Shown here one piece after another: positions 8,816-19,316 of a stretch of DNA of 64,000 nucleotides (position 1 is its first letter; the number at the start of each line of letters is the position of its first letter). A model generated the notes under the pieces. It was not told where the DNA came from. It saw only the letters and a list, made by a program, of their open reading frames with translations, and searched no databases. Source of the stretch: Candidatus Accumulibacter phosphatis. GTDB lineage: Bacteria > Pseudomonadota > Gammaproteobacteria > Burkholderiales > Rhodocyclaceae. The position numbers and the translations under genes are program-made. The stretch is from the NCBI RefSeq assembly GCF_012939955.1, contig NZ_SPMY01000044.1, positions 1 through 64,000 of the forward strand. The letters run 5' to 3'.

Positions 8816-10267
8816 ATGCTCGATTCCATTCTGGTCTGGTTTCGGCGCGATCTGCGTGACATTGATCACGTTGCGCTTGGCGAAGCCCTGCGGCGAGGAA
8901 GGCGCGTCCATTGCGCGTTTCTCTTCGATCGCGAAATTCTCGATTCCCTGGTCAGGCGCACCGACCGACGCGTCGAGTTTATTCGTGAATCCTTGCTTGA
9001 GCTCGACGCCGCTCTGCGCCGGCGCGGCGGCGGCTTGCTGGTACGCCATGGCTGGGCTGTTGAGGAGATCCCCCGGCTGGCTGGCGAGCTCGGCGTCGCC
9101 GCGGTTTTTGCCAATCGTGATTACGAGCCGCAAGCCAAGCGCCGCGATGCCGCGGTAAGCGCTGCCTTGAACGCCAGCGGTATCGCCTTCGAGTCTTTCA
9201 AGGACCAGGCGGTGCTTGACGGCGACGAAGTGCTGACCCAGGCTGGGCGACCGTTTACGGTGTTTACCCCGTACAAGAAAGCCTGGCTGAAGCGCCTGAC
9301 CGAGGACGACGTGCAGCCCGGCGAGGGCGGTGCCGGGACCTTGGTCAGGCCGCCCAATGTGCAGCGGCTGCCTGCGTTGGCGGAACTCGGTTTTGCCGCC
9401 ACCGACCTGCGCGCCTTGGGCTTTGTTCCGGGGATGTCGGGCGCGCGGCAATTGCTGGCCGATTTTCTCGGGCGAATTTCTGGCTACCGGCAGCAGCGCG
9501 ACTTTCCGGCTGTGAAAGGGGTGTCCTACCTCTCGGTCCACCTGCGTTTCGGGACCCTCTCGATTCGCGAGCTGGTCGCCGAAGCGATTGCCGCGGGCGC
9601 CTTGCGGCCCGGCCATGAGGGCGCTGCGACCTGGCTTTCGGAGCTTGTCTGGCGCGACTTCTACTTCATGATTCTCGATCGCTTCCCGCAGGTTGCCGAG
9701 CGTGCATTCAAACCGGCCTACGAGGCCATCACCTGGGAGCAAGGGCCGCCTGCCGAGCAGGCCTTCGCCGCCTGGTGCGCCGGCCGTACCGGCTATCCGC
9801 TAGTCGATGCCGCGATGCGCCAGCTCAATGGCACGGGCTACATGCACAATCGCCTGCGCATGCTGACCGCTTCATTTCTGAGCAAGGATTTGGGTGTCGA
9901 CTGGCGGCGCGGTGAGGCTTATTTTGCCGCCCAGCTGAATGATTTCGATCTCGCCGCCAACAACGGCGGCTGGCAATGGGCGGCCTCGAGTGGCTGCGAT
10001 GCACAACCCTATTTCCGGATCTTCAATCCATTGCTGCAGTCGGAGCGCTTTGACCCCGCCGGCAAGTTCATTCGCCGCTACCTGCCGGAACTGGCTGCCG
10101 TCCCCGACCGCTTCATCCACGCGCCATGGCGGATGAGCCTGTCTGAGCAGGTTGCTTGCGGAGTGCGTGTCGGACGCGATACGCCGGCACCGCTGGTCGA
10201 CCATCAGCAGGCCAGGCAGTTGACCCTGCAGCGCTACGCGGTCGTCAAGGGCCTCGCTGCTCCCTGA
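8816..10267 (+). CDS. phr: Deoxyribodipyrimidine photolyase
   Basis: Class I CPD photolyase of 483 residues that uses blue light and FADH to split cyclobutane pyrimidine dimers. The N-terminal antenna domain begins ILVWFRRDLRDIDH. The C-terminal FAD domain shows LRFGTLSIREL, ELVWRDFYF, and the block NGTGYMHNRLRML followed by DFDLAANNGGWQWAASSGCDAQPYF-type residues of the flavin site and electron-transfer tryptophans. It starts at ATG 8816. Its 3' end overlaps the 3' end of chpA, on the other strand, by 23 bp. Confidence 0.95.
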   Translation: MLDSILVWFRRDLRDIDHVALGEALRRGRRVHCAFLFDREILDSLVRRTDRRVEFIRESLLELDAALRRRGGGLLVRHGWAVEEIPRLAGELGVAAVFANRDYEPQAKRRDAAVSAALNASGIAFESFKDQAVLDGDEVLTQAGRPFTVFTPYKKAWLKRLTEDDVQPGEGGAGTLVRPPNVQRLPALAELGFAATDLRALGFVPGMSGARQLLADFLGRISGYRQQRDFPAVKGVSYLSVHLRFGTLSIRELVAEAIAAGALRPGHEGAATWLSELVWRDFYFMILDRFPQVAERAFKPAYEAITWEQGPPAEQAFAAWCAGRTGYPLVDAAMRQLNGTGYMHNRLRMLTASFLSKDLGVDWRRGEAYFAAQLNDFDLAANNGGWQWAASSGCDAQPYFRIFNPLLQSERFDPAGKFIRRYLPELAAVPDRFIHAPWRMSLSEQVACGVRVGRDTPAPLVDHQQARQLTLQRYAVVKGLAAP

Positions 10268-13200
10268 CGTGTGCGGCTACCAGGCGCAGCAGCTCCTCTT
10301 CCTGATAAGGCTTGCCCAGGTAGTGATTGACGCCCAGTTCGAAGGCGTAGTGACGGTGCTTTTCGGCCGTCCGCGAGGTGATCATGACAATCGGGACGCC
10401 CCGCAAGCGCTCGTCGGCACGCACGTTGCGCGTCAACTCGAAGCCGTCCATGCGTGGCATTTCGATGTCCACCAGCAGCACATCGGGGACGATCGCCACC
10501 AGTTGTTCGAGGGCATCGACGCCATCCTTGGCGGTCATCACCTGGTAGCCTTCACGGGCCAGCAGGCGGCTGCTGATCTTGCGCACGGTCAGCGAGTCGT
10601 CGACGATCATCACCGTCGGCAGGGTGGCGGCGACACTGCCGGTACTCGCCGCATGGCGTAGCGTCGGTAGCGGCGAAACGGGGATCGCCGTACGCGGGCG
10701 ACTGGCCAGCGCAACCGGATTCAGGATCAGTAGCACCTGGCCATTGCCAAGCACCGTCGCTCCCGACACGCCGATGACCCGCGCCAGCTGTGGTCCGATA
10801 TTCTTGACCACCACTTCCTGATTGCCCAGTACTTCGTCGACTTGTAGCGCTACGCGGCGGGTGCCGCTGCGCAGCAGCAGGACCCAGTACTGGCTATGCC
10901 GTTCGGGCAGCGCTTGTGGCTCGCCGAGGAGGTGTGGCAGATAGTGGAAGGGATAGGGATTACCGCTCCACAGCGCGGCATTGGCCTCGCGAATACGTGT
11001 CAACCCCTTTTCCCTGAGGTCGAGTACCTGCTCGATCATTGCCGCCGGAATTGCATACTCGCGCTGGCCGGAGCGCACCAGCAAGGCCTTGGTGACCGCC
11101 AGCGTCAGTGGCAGATAAAGGCGGAAGGTCGTCCCCTGGTCGGGCGTGGACAGGACTTCAATGCGGCCGCCAAGGCTGACGACGGCACTCTTCAAGACAT
11201 CCATGCCGATGCCGCGCCCGGCCAGGCGCGAGATGCCGCTGGCCGTCGAGATGCCTGGTGCAAAGATCATCTCCACGATCTGCGCTTCGTCCGCGGCCTG
11301 CTCCTCGTTGAGCAGGCCAGCGGCCAGGCCGCGCTCGCGCAAGCGCTGCAGGTCGAGTCCGGCGCCGTCATCGGCAAAGGCGACAATGACCTCGTTTCCT
11401 TCCTGCGTCAGCTTCAGAGACAGTTCGCCGATTTCCGGCTTGCCCTTGGCCAGACGCTGCGGCGTATTTTCAAGGCCGTGGGCGATGGCGTTGCGCAGCA
11501 TGTGTTCGAGCGGCGCCAGCATCTTGTCGAGGACCGTGCGGTCGAGCTGCAACTGGCCACCACTGATTTCCAGATTGGCGCGCTTGCCGAGTTCCTTGCC
11601 GGCCTGGCGGACAATTCGGTACAGGCGATCGGCAATACTGCTGAATGGCACCATGCGCACCGACATCAGCTCTTGCTGGAGTTCGCGGTTCAGACGCGAT
11701 TGTGCGAGGATGGCCGCATTGGCGTCGTCGAGGTTTTTCAACAGATTCTGTTGCACGGTGGCGACGTCGTTGACCGATTCGGCCATCATCCGGGTCAGTT
11801 CCTGAAAACGCGTGAAGCGGTCGAATTCGAGCGGGTCGAAATCGATCGGGCGGCGTTCATCGGCCAGCGCCGTGCGTGACTGCATCTGCAATTCGGCCTG
11901 CAGTTCGATATCCCGCAATTGCCGGCGCAGACGGATCACGTTTTCGGTGAGGTCGAGCAGGGAGCCTTTGATGGCCCGCATTTCGCCTTCGATCCGCGAC
12001 CGCGCAATCGAGAGTTCGCCGGCTTCATTGACCAGGCGATCGATCAGGTCGGCGCGCACGCGCAGCAAGGCACGCTGTTCGCCGCCATCGCTTTCGCCTT
12101 CCTGCTGTTGCTCGGGCGCTTCCGCAGGCGCATCGTGGTCGGCAGCCGTCCACGCCAACTCGGCGTCCGAGGCAATTTTTCCGACGGCCTCGTCGGGGAC
12201 GTCGACCGGGGCGTCGCCGAGCTCGCCACGTTGCAGCCGTTCGACAATCTGGACGATGACGTCGAAAGCGTTGTCGATGTCGTCGATCAGTTCGAGCGGC
12301 GAATTTTCCGCCTGCTGCGCTTCCGCCATGCGCGTTTCGATGGCATGCGTCAGCTCGCCAAGGTTCATCGCGCCGGCCATGCGTGCGCTACCCTTGAGGG
12401 TGTGGAACAGGCGCGCCAGACGCCGCAGGGCGTCGCTGTCGGAAGGCTTGCTGCGCCAGGCGCGCAATTGCGTGGCAATGCTCTGGGTGAGATCGAGCGC
12501 CTCTTCCAGAAATAGCGGCAGGAGCTGCTCGTCGAGCTCATCCTGCATTTCCGGGACCTCGAGTCCGCTTCCGCTCAGCGCTGCCGCTGACGGTTGCGTT
12601 GCCGTGACCGGCGCCAGCTGTGGTCCGGCCGTTGCTGATACCCGCTCGTGGACCTCCAGTACTTCACCATCCAGGGCTGCGGCGCTGGTTTCACCGCCTT
12701 CGCTGTCTCCGCTGCCGGCGTCGCCTCCCTCCTCGGCAAGCGCTGCCCGTTTTTCGACGGACAGCTCCAGGTACAGCGCTGCAAGCGCATCGATCAGTAC
12801 CGGTGCTGCTTCGGGCTCGTGGAAGCCGGCGACGTCCGTCAGCATCAGGGCCAGTCCGGCGATTGCCTGACGGATCGTTTCCAGCGCTCCGACACTGTCC
12901 GGATTGGCCGCCTGGTTGCGCCGCGACACGGCGTGTTCGAGGGCCATGCTCAGGTGATTCACTGGCTCGATACCTACCGTTCCGGCGATGCCGGCCAGCG
13001 TATGAGCGGCACGGTACATCTCGTGCGTGGTGGGTGCCAGTGGGTCGCTTTCGAGAACCGTGAACTCATGCTGCAGCGTTGCCAGGTGAGCTCCCGCCTC
13101 TTCGTTGAAAATCTCGGCGAGCGCCGAGGTGATGGTCAGCCTCTGGCGTAGGCTGCGTTCATCGCCGGCGCGATCATTGGGTTCTGCCGCTGCTTCCGGC

Positions 13201-15644
13201 AAAGGCGTTTCGATGGCGCTGCTGTCCTCGCTGGCGCGCAGCAGCGACGCGGCCAGGGCCATCATTGCCGTGGCATCGGGCGCCTGAACCTTGCCGGTCT
13301 TCAGATGTTCGACCCAGATGACAAAGACGCTGTAGCCCTGGCCGAGTAGGTCGACGAGCGCTGGCGTGACTTCGTGCTCCTGGCGCAGCCACAGGTTGAG
13401 AACCTGTTCGACCGACCACGCCGCTTCACCGAAATCCCTGAGTCCAACCATCCGGCCACTGCCTTTGAGTGTATGCACTGCACGGCGGATGGCGGTCAGC
13501 AACTCCGTCTCGTGCGGCTGCGTCTTCAGCAACTGGAAGTTGTGGTCGATGCTGGCCAGTACCTCTTCCGCCTCGGCAAGGAAAATTTCCAGGATTTCGG
13601 CGTCTAACTCCTCGTTAGTGGCCTGTGAGAGCTGGATCGTTTCAGCCGAGGGGAGTGGTGTCTCGGTGGTTTGCGGCTTGAGCGCGGCCATTGTCGCGTC
13701 GAGCTGTGCGCCGGCGTCGCCAGCGGCGGCCAGCACCGACAGCAGTTGCTTGATCTGTGGTCCGCCGTCCTTGTCGCCTACTAGATCGCTGTCTTTTTGC
13801 AGGGCCGCGAGATGTTTGGCGACTTGCTTGCGCAGCTGGGCATCGTCTGGTTGTTCCTTGAGCGCTTGCAGCAAGGCGTGCGCGTCGAGTTTTTGCTGCT
13901 CGAGTTCCTTTTCGACCGTCGCTGCGGGTTCCTCGACGAGTACCTCGCGGCCAGTGCTGGACTCCATCTTTCTGACGAAGGCATCGAAGTCCGTCGCACC
14001 GTGCTGCAGGGCGTCGACGAAAAAGCCAAGCAGCGACAGTTTTTCCGCCAGTTGCTCGAAGTCGGTCTCCAGCGGCACATAGTCTGCTGCGGAGAAAGCC
14101 TTGATGTCGGCGGCGCACTTTTTCAGCACCACAACCGCCGTCTCGTGGCGCATCATGGTCAGCGCACCGATGACCTGTCGCATCGGCGTTTCCAGGCCTG
14201 CAAGATCGGCGCCTTTGTCGACGTCCCGGAAGAAACCGTCGAGTACCTGTTCGACGTGCGTCAGGTTGTTCTGGATCTCCCGGGCCACCTGGCTGATCAA
14301 CAGCTTTTCCTGCGCCTGGCGAGACATTTCGTCGAGTGATGGCAGTTCCGATTCCGGTGACAGTGGCTTTCCGGAAAGGCAGCCATGAATCCGATCGACC
14401 ATTACATTGACCTGGTGCGTGAAGCTGCCGTCCAGGTACTGGATGTTTCCCTGCGCATTCAGCGCCAGCAGGATGGCCGTAGCCGTTTCCATGGCCAGCG
14501 CTTCGCTGTGCTTTATCGGCGCCTTGAGCAGGAATTCGGCCACCTCTCCGATGGCCTGAACCAGGCGGCAAAAGTCGGCCTGGCCAAGTTCTTCGACCAC
14601 CGCTGCCAAGGCCGTGGCGTTGCTGCGGAACGTCGGCAGTGCCTGCGTGCTGCCGGCACAAAACTTGTTCCAGGACTCTTCTGTGCCGGCGATCGCTTCA
14701 CGCAAGCGACGGCGGACGGATTCCTCAGCGACCGCTGTTTCGGGCGCCGCACCGGGCAGCAGCGCGGCCAACTGGTAGGCTTCCTGGACGCGGTTGACGG
14801 CGCGCTGCTTGCTGACCGCGTTGCCGACCAGATACAGCGCGTCGCGCATCAGACGTTCGGCGACATTGCTCGAACCTTCGAGCAGTCGCCGAATCTGCAG
14901 GTCGATGCGCGTGCAAAGTTGCCTGGCATCGGCATCCGCTGGCAGCGCCCGTTCGGCCAGCGCGGTCAGGAAGGCGGTGGCTACCCACCAGAAAGCACGG
15001 GCGGAGGGTAGTTCCTGGAGGGCATCGATGCGTTTGACGGCGTTGAGCATTTCCGGCACGCCGGCACCGCTCTGCGGCGCACGCAACCACGACAGCAGGC
15101 CGCGCTGGAAGTAAGCGCGCTGCTGCCGCAGGCGACTGTGAAACTCGCCGCCGCCAATTTTCGGGCTACTGCCGTTACGACGGGGGGGGCGTACGCGCAG
15201 GTCGGGGAAGAAGAGATCGGTCGCCAGAACACGTTCTTGTCCGCGCGCCGCCTGCAGTTCTCGATACACGGGTAGCAGGCGAAGGGCTTGGTTTGGCTGG
15301 CCGCCGATCAGGTCATCGAGGTAGTGACGAAGGCTGGCCATTGCGCGTCGTGCCAGCTCGATGTGGGTTGCGCTGCACGGCTGCTCCTGACGTTCGACCG
15401 CCTCGAGGAGGGCTTCCAGCGCTTCCGTAAACTGGGTGACGCCGTCGAGACCGACGATGGTCAGCGCGCCCTGCACCTGGTGCAGGTGGGTACGACAGAA
15501 TCTGACCTGGCCGAGGTCGGCGTTGGCGACGGCCACGCTTGCCGCAAGCTCATGCAGTGCCTTGTCGGCACGCTCCAGCGCGAGGTCGATCTCGCTCTTG
15601 ACCCAGGTCAGCGGGCCGATATCGAAGTCCGTCTGGGCATTCAT
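10245..15644 (-). CDS. chpA: Chemosensory hybrid histidine kinase ChpA/PilL
   Basis: Very large CheA-type kinase (about 1799 residues from ATG 15644; a GTG six codons upstream is an alternative) of the Chp system that controls type IV pili and surface sensing. Domains in order: an N-terminal HPt-like domain (LHQVQGALTIVG), further helical HPt-like regions, three classical HPt domains with phosphorylatable His in HTLKGSG (about 723), HTLAGIAG (about 880) and HTLKGSA (about 1080), then the CheA dimerisation and ATPase core (N box LRNAIAHGLE about 1378; GRGIGMDV about 1475), a CheW domain, and a C-terminal receiver (VMIVDDS about 1678, Asp about 1724 in DIEMPRMDG). It is the last gene of the pilGHIJ-chpA operon. 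An in-frame run of eight G at 15182-15189 is intact here, unlike in other genes of this window. Confidence 0.95.
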   Translation of the reverse strand: MNAQTDFDIGPLTWVKSEIDLALERADKALHELAASVAVANADLGQVRFCRTHLHQVQGALTIVGLDGVTQFTEALEALLEAVERQEQPCSATHIELARRAMASLRHYLDDLIGGQPNQALRLLPVYRELQAARGQERVLATDLFFPDLRVRPPRRNGSSPKIGGGEFHSRLRQQRAYFQRGLLSWLRAPQSGAGVPEMLNAVKRIDALQELPSARAFWWVATAFLTALAERALPADADARQLCTRIDLQIRRLLEGSSNVAERLMRDALYLVGNAVSKQRAVNRVQEAYQLAALLPGAAPETAVAEESVRRRLREAIAGTEESWNKFCAGSTQALPTFRSNATALAAVVEELGQADFCRLVQAIGEVAEFLLKAPIKHSEALAMETATAILLALNAQGNIQYLDGSFTHQVNVMVDRIHGCLSGKPLSPESELPSLDEMSRQAQEKLLISQVAREIQNNLTHVEQVLDGFFRDVDKGADLAGLETPMRQVIGALTMMRHETAVVVLKKCAADIKAFSAADYVPLETDFEQLAEKLSLLGFFVDALQHGATDFDAFVRKMESSTGREVLVEEPAATVEKELEQQKLDAHALLQALKEQPDDAQLRKQVAKHLAALQKDSDLVGDKDGGPQIKQLLSVLAAAGDAGAQLDATMAALKPQTTETPLPSAETIQLSQATNEELDAEILEIFLAEAEEVLASIDHNFQLLKTQPHETELLTAIRRAVHTLKGSGRMVGLRDFGEAAWSVEQVLNLWLRQEHEVTPALVDLLGQGYSVFVIWVEHLKTGKVQAPDATAMMALAASLLRASEDSSAIETPLPEAAAEPNDRAGDERSLRQRLTITSALAEIFNEEAGAHLATLQHEFTVLESDPLAPTTHEMYRAAHTLAGIAGTVGIEPVNHLSMALEHAVSRRNQAANPDSVGALETIRQAIAGLALMLTDVAGFHEPEAAPVLIDALAALYLELSVEKRAALAEEGGDAGSGDSEGGETSAAALDGEVLEVHERVSATAGPQLAPVTATQPSAAALSGSGLEVPEMQDELDEQLLPLFLEEALDLTQSIATQLRAWRSKPSDSDALRRLARLFHTLKGSARMAGAMNLGELTHAIETRMAEAQQAENSPLELIDDIDNAFDVIVQIVERLQRGELGDAPVDVPDEAVGKIASDAELAWTAADHDAPAEAPEQQQEGESDGGEQRALLRVRADLIDRLVNEAGELSIARSRIEGEMRAIKGSLLDLTENVIRLRRQLRDIELQAELQMQSRTALADERRPIDFDPLEFDRFTRFQELTRMMAESVNDVATVQQNLLKNLDDANAAILAQSRLNRELQQELMSVRMVPFSSIADRLYRIVRQAGKELGKRANLEISGGQLQLDRTVLDKMLAPLEHMLRNAIAHGLENTPQRLAKGKPEIGELSLKLTQEGNEVIVAFADDGAGLDLQRLRERGLAAGLLNEEQAADEAQIVEMIFAPGISTASGISRLAGRGIGMDVLKSAVVSLGGRIEVLSTPDQGTTFRLYLPLTLAVTKALLVRSGQREYAIPAAMIEQVLDLREKGLTRIREANAALWSGNPYPFHYLPHLLGEPQALPERHSQYWVLLLRSGTRRVALQVDEVLGNQEVVVKNIGPQLARVIGVSGATVLGNGQVLLILNPVALASRPRTAIPVSPLPTLRHAASTGSVAATLPTVMIVDDSLTVRKISSRLLAREGYQVMTAKDGVDALEQLVAIVPDVLLVDIEMPRMDGFELTRNVRADERLRGVPIVMITSRTAEKHRHYAFELGVNHYLGKPYQEEELLRLVAAHVREQRGP

Positions 15645-15684
15645 CCGGGAAGGGTTCTCCACTCCAGTCTATAGCCGCGGGCGT

Positions 15685-17856
15685 TCAAGTAACTTTGAAA
15701 CCGGCAACCGAGCCTTTCAGTTCTGTCGCCAGACCGGCCAGCTCGCCAATTGCCGTCGCCGTTTTTTGTGTGCCGGCCGTCGTTTGCCCGGTGACCAGCA
15801 GGATGTCCTGCATTTTGCGGGCCACTTTGGTGGCCAATTCCGATTGCTGACGGGTGGCGCCGGCGATGGTTTCGATCAAGGCCGTGAGCTCGCTCGAAAC
15901 TTCACCGATCTTGGCCAGGGCCTGACCTGCGGCGTCCGACAGTCGCGCGCCGTCGACCACGCCGCGGGTCGATTCCTCCATCGCCGAGACGGTGTCCTGA
16001 GTGTCGGTCTGAATGGTCCTGACGATCGCACCTATCTGCTTGGTCGCTTCGCCCGAACGTTCGGCGAGGCGCTGCACCTCTTCGGCAACGACCGTGAAGC
16101 CGCGCCCGGCTTCACCAGCTGAGGCCGCCTGGATGGCGGCGTTGAGCGCCAGGACGTTGGTCTGCTCGGTGATGTCCGAGATCAGTTCGACGATTTCACC
16201 GATTTCCTGGGACGACTCGCCGAGACGCTTGATCCGCTTCGAGGTTTCCTGAATCTGGTCGCGGATCTTGTTCATTCCCTTGATCGAGTCCTCGACCGCC
16301 TTGGTGCCTTTGGCGGCCGCCGCCAAGGACTGCCGGGCGACGGTAGCCGACTGCTTGGCATCGCCGGAGACGTTGGTCATTGACGTTGACATGCTCAGCA
16401 CCGACTGACCGGCCGATTTGATTTCGGTGGTCTGCCGCTCGGCAGCGGCGAGCAGCTCGGCAGAGGTCTGTTGCGCCATTCCGGTGGCGTCGGTGACGCG
16501 GCTGGCAGCATCGTTGATGCGGCCGACGAGGACGCGCAGCTCTTCAATGGTGTAGTTGATGGAGTCGGCGATGGCGCCGGTGATGTCCTCGGAGACGGTC
16601 GCGGTGACTGTCAGGTCGCCGTCGGCGAGGTCGCCGAGCTCGTTCATCAGGCGCAGGATGGCGCCTTGATTCTGGCGGTTCACCGCCTCGGTTTCCTGGC
16701 GGCTGCGTTCGGCGGTCTCCGCCTGTCGCTTGCTCTCCGTAAGATAGCTCCTGGCCAACAGGAACAGCAGGCCGATGGCAAGCACGATCAGGCCGGCGAG
16801 AGCGAAGCCGTAACCGGTGCGCTTCATGACGTTGGCTTGGTAAGCCTGGGCCAGCTGCTCAGTGGCATGAAGCAGCTCCTCGCTGTCACGAAAGATCTGC
16901 GAACCTGCCTGCTTGGCAATTACCAGGCGCTGCAGATTGCCGAGAATGCCGCCAACGGCAGTCCGGTATTCGCTGAAACTGGTATCGAGTTCGCCGAGCT
17001 TCTGCTTGGTATCGGCGTCGGTGGTGGCACTGATGCGCAGCACCTCGCTGCCTTTGCTCAAGGCATTGATGTGGTCACGAAAGGTGTTCGTGTCCTTGCC
17101 CAGGAGAAAGGCGACCTCCGCGTCGATGGCGTCGCCGACGAGCAGTGCATTGGCGTTCTTGGCAATCCTCTGAGTAAGCATCACCAGCTGGTTGGCGACG
17201 GCTATGTCGCGGATGCCGGCACTGTTCTGCAGCTTGAGTGCGGCGATCTGCTCCGAGCGGTCGAGGAGTTGCGGGTTCTTGTCGTTGATCGAGGCGACGT
17301 CCTTGCCGAGCGAGATCAGGTTTTTCTCCATCTCCAGCAGGCGGCCGGCATTGGTGTCGGTCTTCTTCCAGGCCTCGGTCAGGAACAGCAACTGCGGGTG
17401 CACGCTTGCCGGCGATGCGGGCACCAGTGTAGCGCCCAGTTCGCCACCATTGATCAGTCGGTCGAGGCTGGTCACGAAACTGTCGCGCGAATCCCTGAGT
17501 TGCTTGAAAGCCGCCGCATCGCCAAGCAAAGCCAGGCTGGATGCCTTGGCCAGTCGCTGCGAGAGCATGCCCATGTCAGCGGCAGTGGCGATGTAGGCGG
17601 TGCCGTAGGTTGACTGTCGGTCGTCACGATAAACCACGGCGGCAATGATCAGCATCACCAGCAGCAGCGTGCCGCCAAGAATTTGTAGTTGTTTGGCAAC
17701 CGGGTAGCGGCCGAGGACAGGCAGCGGAAATGGGGTCTTCCCTTGATCGCCGCTCGTCGGCTGGTGTGCATCCATCACCGTGCGAGCATCCAGGGTCTCG
17801 CCGGCCGGGTCTGTCGTACCGGACAAGAAACTCGGCAGCTTGGACTTCAACGTCAT
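15685..17856 (-). CDS. pilJ: Type IV pilus methyl-accepting chemotaxis protein PilJ
   Basis: PilJ is the membrane receptor of the Chp system. The 723-residue protein has a cytoplasmic start of about 55 residues, a first transmembrane helix (about 60-80), a long periplasmic helical region that matches two PilJ sensor repeats, a second transmembrane helix (about 348-367), a HAMP segment and the conserved signalling hairpin ([18 protein letters not shown], near residue 570-590). Compared with Pseudomonas PilJ it has a longer N-terminus. It lies between pilI and chpA. No pilK-type methyltransferase gene follows it. Confidence 0.95.
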   Translation of the reverse strand: MTLKSKLPSFLSGTTDPAGETLDARTVMDAHQPTSGDQGKTPFPLPVLGRYPVAKQLQILGGTLLLVMLIIAAVVYRDDRQSTYGTAYIATAADMGMLSQRLAKASSLALLGDAAAFKQLRDSRDSFVTSLDRLINGGELGATLVPASPASVHPQLLFLTEAWKKTDTNAGRLLEMEKNLISLGKDVASINDKNPQLLDRSEQIAALKLQNSAGIRDIAVANQLVMLTQRIAKNANALLVGDAIDAEVAFLLGKDTNTFRDHINALSKGSEVLRISATTDADTKQKLGELDTSFSEYRTAVGGILGNLQRLVIAKQAGSQIFRDSEELLHATEQLAQAYQANVMKRTGYGFALAGLIVLAIGLLFLLARSYLTESKRQAETAERSRQETEAVNRQNQGAILRLMNELGDLADGDLTVTATVSEDITGAIADSINYTIEELRVLVGRINDAASRVTDATGMAQQTSAELLAAAERQTTEIKSAGQSVLSMSTSMTNVSGDAKQSATVARQSLAAAAKGTKAVEDSIKGMNKIRDQIQETSKRIKRLGESSQEIGEIVELISDITEQTNVLALNAAIQAASAGEAGRGFTVVAEEVQRLAERSGEATKQIGAIVRTIQTDTQDTVSAMEESTRGVVDGARLSDAAGQALAKIGEVSSELTALIETIAGATRQQSELATKVARKMQDILLVTGQTTAGTQKTATAIGELAGLATELKGSVAGFKVT

Positions 17857-17929
17857 ATTGCTTCTCCGGTTACACGGTGGCTACGGTGTGACTGATGGTA
17901 GCCGAGGAGAGTTTATTCATGGATGTGGC

Positions 17930-18439
17930 TCACACGCCAATGTCCATGAACGCCTCGTCGGCCAGCAGTTCCCGCACCTTGAGTTTCTTCCAGCGCCGCC
18001 CTTCGTTGTCGCTGTATGACTCCTGTGCCCAGGCCGGCGCTGCCGGATCGGACGCTTCGAGGTGCAAGGCTTCGACGTTACGTAGGCCGATCATGCGCGT
18101 GACCAGCAAGGCGGCGTTGCTGCCGTGGCGGGTGCCGATCAACAACAGGCGCGAACTCGCATTCTGCGGCGTCGCTTCCTTGCCAAGAAAGGCTGACAGA
18201 TCGACTGCCGAGTAGAGGTTGCCGCGGATATTGGCGACGCCGGCGAACCACGGCTGGGTCAAGGGAACGCTCGTCAGCGGGGTCAGCGGAACGATTTCGC
18301 CGGAGTCGGTCAGGTCCAGGAGCCAGTAGTCCGAACCCGCCTGAATACCCAACAAGCCGGCGGAACTCTGATTGCCCATGCCGGCGAGCCGTGCCGCCAG
18401 GTAAGACTGAAAATCGTGCAGGCTGATCTTTTTGGTCAT
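17930..18439 (-). CDS. pilI: CheW-like adaptor PilI
   Basis: Single CheW domain of 169 residues that bridges PilJ and the ChpA kinase. Visible features: LGIQAGSDYWLLDLTDSGEIVP, WFAGVANIRGNLYSAVDL and VTRMIGLRNV. I start it at ATG 18439 (MTKKISLHDF). The open frame continues upstream only as overlap with pilH. It follows pilH after 14 bp and is 73 bp from pilJ. Confidence 0.94.
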   Translation of the reverse strand: MTKKISLHDFQSYLAARLAGMGNQSSAGLLGIQAGSDYWLLDLTDSGEIVPLTPLTSVPLTQPWFAGVANIRGNLYSAVDLSAFLGKEATPQNASSRLLLIGTRHGSNAALLVTRMIGLRNVEALHLEASDPAAPAWAQESYSDNEGRRWKKLKVRELLADEAFMDIGV

Positions 18440-18453
18440 GCGCTTGCTGGCAG

Positions 18454-18816
18454 TCAGAGTGCTGCAATTTTGGCCAGCAGCTCGGGGCCGTTGACGGGTT
18501 TGACCAGGTAATCCTGCGCGCCCTGGCGCAAGCCCCAGATCTTGTCGGTTTCCTGCCCTTTGGTGGTGCACACGATGACGGGGATGTTGCGAGTCGCCTC
18601 GTCACGTGTCAAGGTGCGGGTTGCCTGGTAGCCATTCAGGCCTGGCATGACCACGTCCATCAGGATCAGGTCCGGCAATTCGCTTTTCGCCTTGGCGATT
18701 CCCTCTTCGCCACTGTTGGCGGTAATGACCTCATAACCGCTGCTGGTCAGTAGTGCTTTCATGACATGGCGCTCGGTAGGCGAATCGTCAACGACGAGAA
18801 TTTTCTTGATGGTCAT
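18454..18816 (-). CDS. pilH: Twitching response regulator PilH
   Basis: Stand-alone CheY-like receiver domain of 120 residues. The acidic pair is in LVVDDSPTE, the phosphoacceptor is Asp54 (LMDVVMPG), and Thr and Lys of the switch are in VIVCTTKGQE and YLVKPV. In Pseudomonas PilH acts downstream of ChpA, opposing PilG. It lies between pilG and pilI, with 14 bp on each side. Confidence 0.95.
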   Translation of the reverse strand: MTIKKILVVDDSPTERHVMKALLTSSGYEVITANSGEEGIAKAKSELPDLILMDVVMPGLNGYQATRTLTRDEATRNIPVIVCTTKGQETDKIWGLRQGAQDYLVKPVNGPELLAKIAAL

Positions 18817-18830
18817 GGCGTTGGGCTTCC

Positions 18831-19226
18831 TCAGGCTGACGGCGGTGCAAAAGTGGCGACCGCTTGCAGGAGGCTGTCTTTGGTGAATGGCTTGGTCAGA
18901 TACTGGTCCGAGCCGACCATGCGGCCGCGCGCACGGTCGAACAAGCCATCCTTCGATGACAGCATGATCACTGGCGTGGAGCGGAAACGCTGGTTCTTCT
19001 TGATCAGCGCACAGGTCTGGTAGCCGTCGAGTCGCGGCATTACGATGTCACAGAAAATGACTTCTGGCTGATGGTCCGCGATTTTTGCCAAGGCATCGAA
19101 ACCGTCCTCTGCCAGCAGCACCCGGCAGCCGGCCTGGACAAGGAAAATTTCCGCGCTACGGCGTATGGTATTGCTGTCGTCAATGACCATGACCTTGACG
19201 CCGCGCAGGCTTGCCGCTTCAGCCAA
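18831..19226 (-). CDS. pilG: Twitching response regulator PilG
   Basis: CheY-like receiver of 131 residues, first gene of the Chp operon. It has VMVIDDSNT with the acidic pocket, phosphoacceptor Asp60 (FCDIVMPRLDG), VIMLSSKDG with the switch Ser, and YLTKPF with the conserved Lys. PilG is the output that promotes pilus extension and cAMP signalling in Pseudomonas. It starts at ATG 19226, 90 bp downstream of the rubredoxin gene on the same strand, so cotranscription with rubA is possible. Confidence 0.95.
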   Translation of the reverse strand: MAEAASLRGVKVMVIDDSNTIRRSAEIFLVQAGCRVLLAEDGFDALAKIADHQPEVIFCDIVMPRLDGYQTCALIKKNQRFRSTPVIMLSSKDGLFDRARGRMVGSDQYLTKPFTKDSLLQAVATFAPPSA

Positions 19227-19316
19227 TTGTCTCCTCCAGGGTGCGTCAGGTTTTTATCTTGAGGACGTCGCTGTTCGGACGTCATCTCCTGCTGACATTA
19301 CTATAACGCATTGTCT

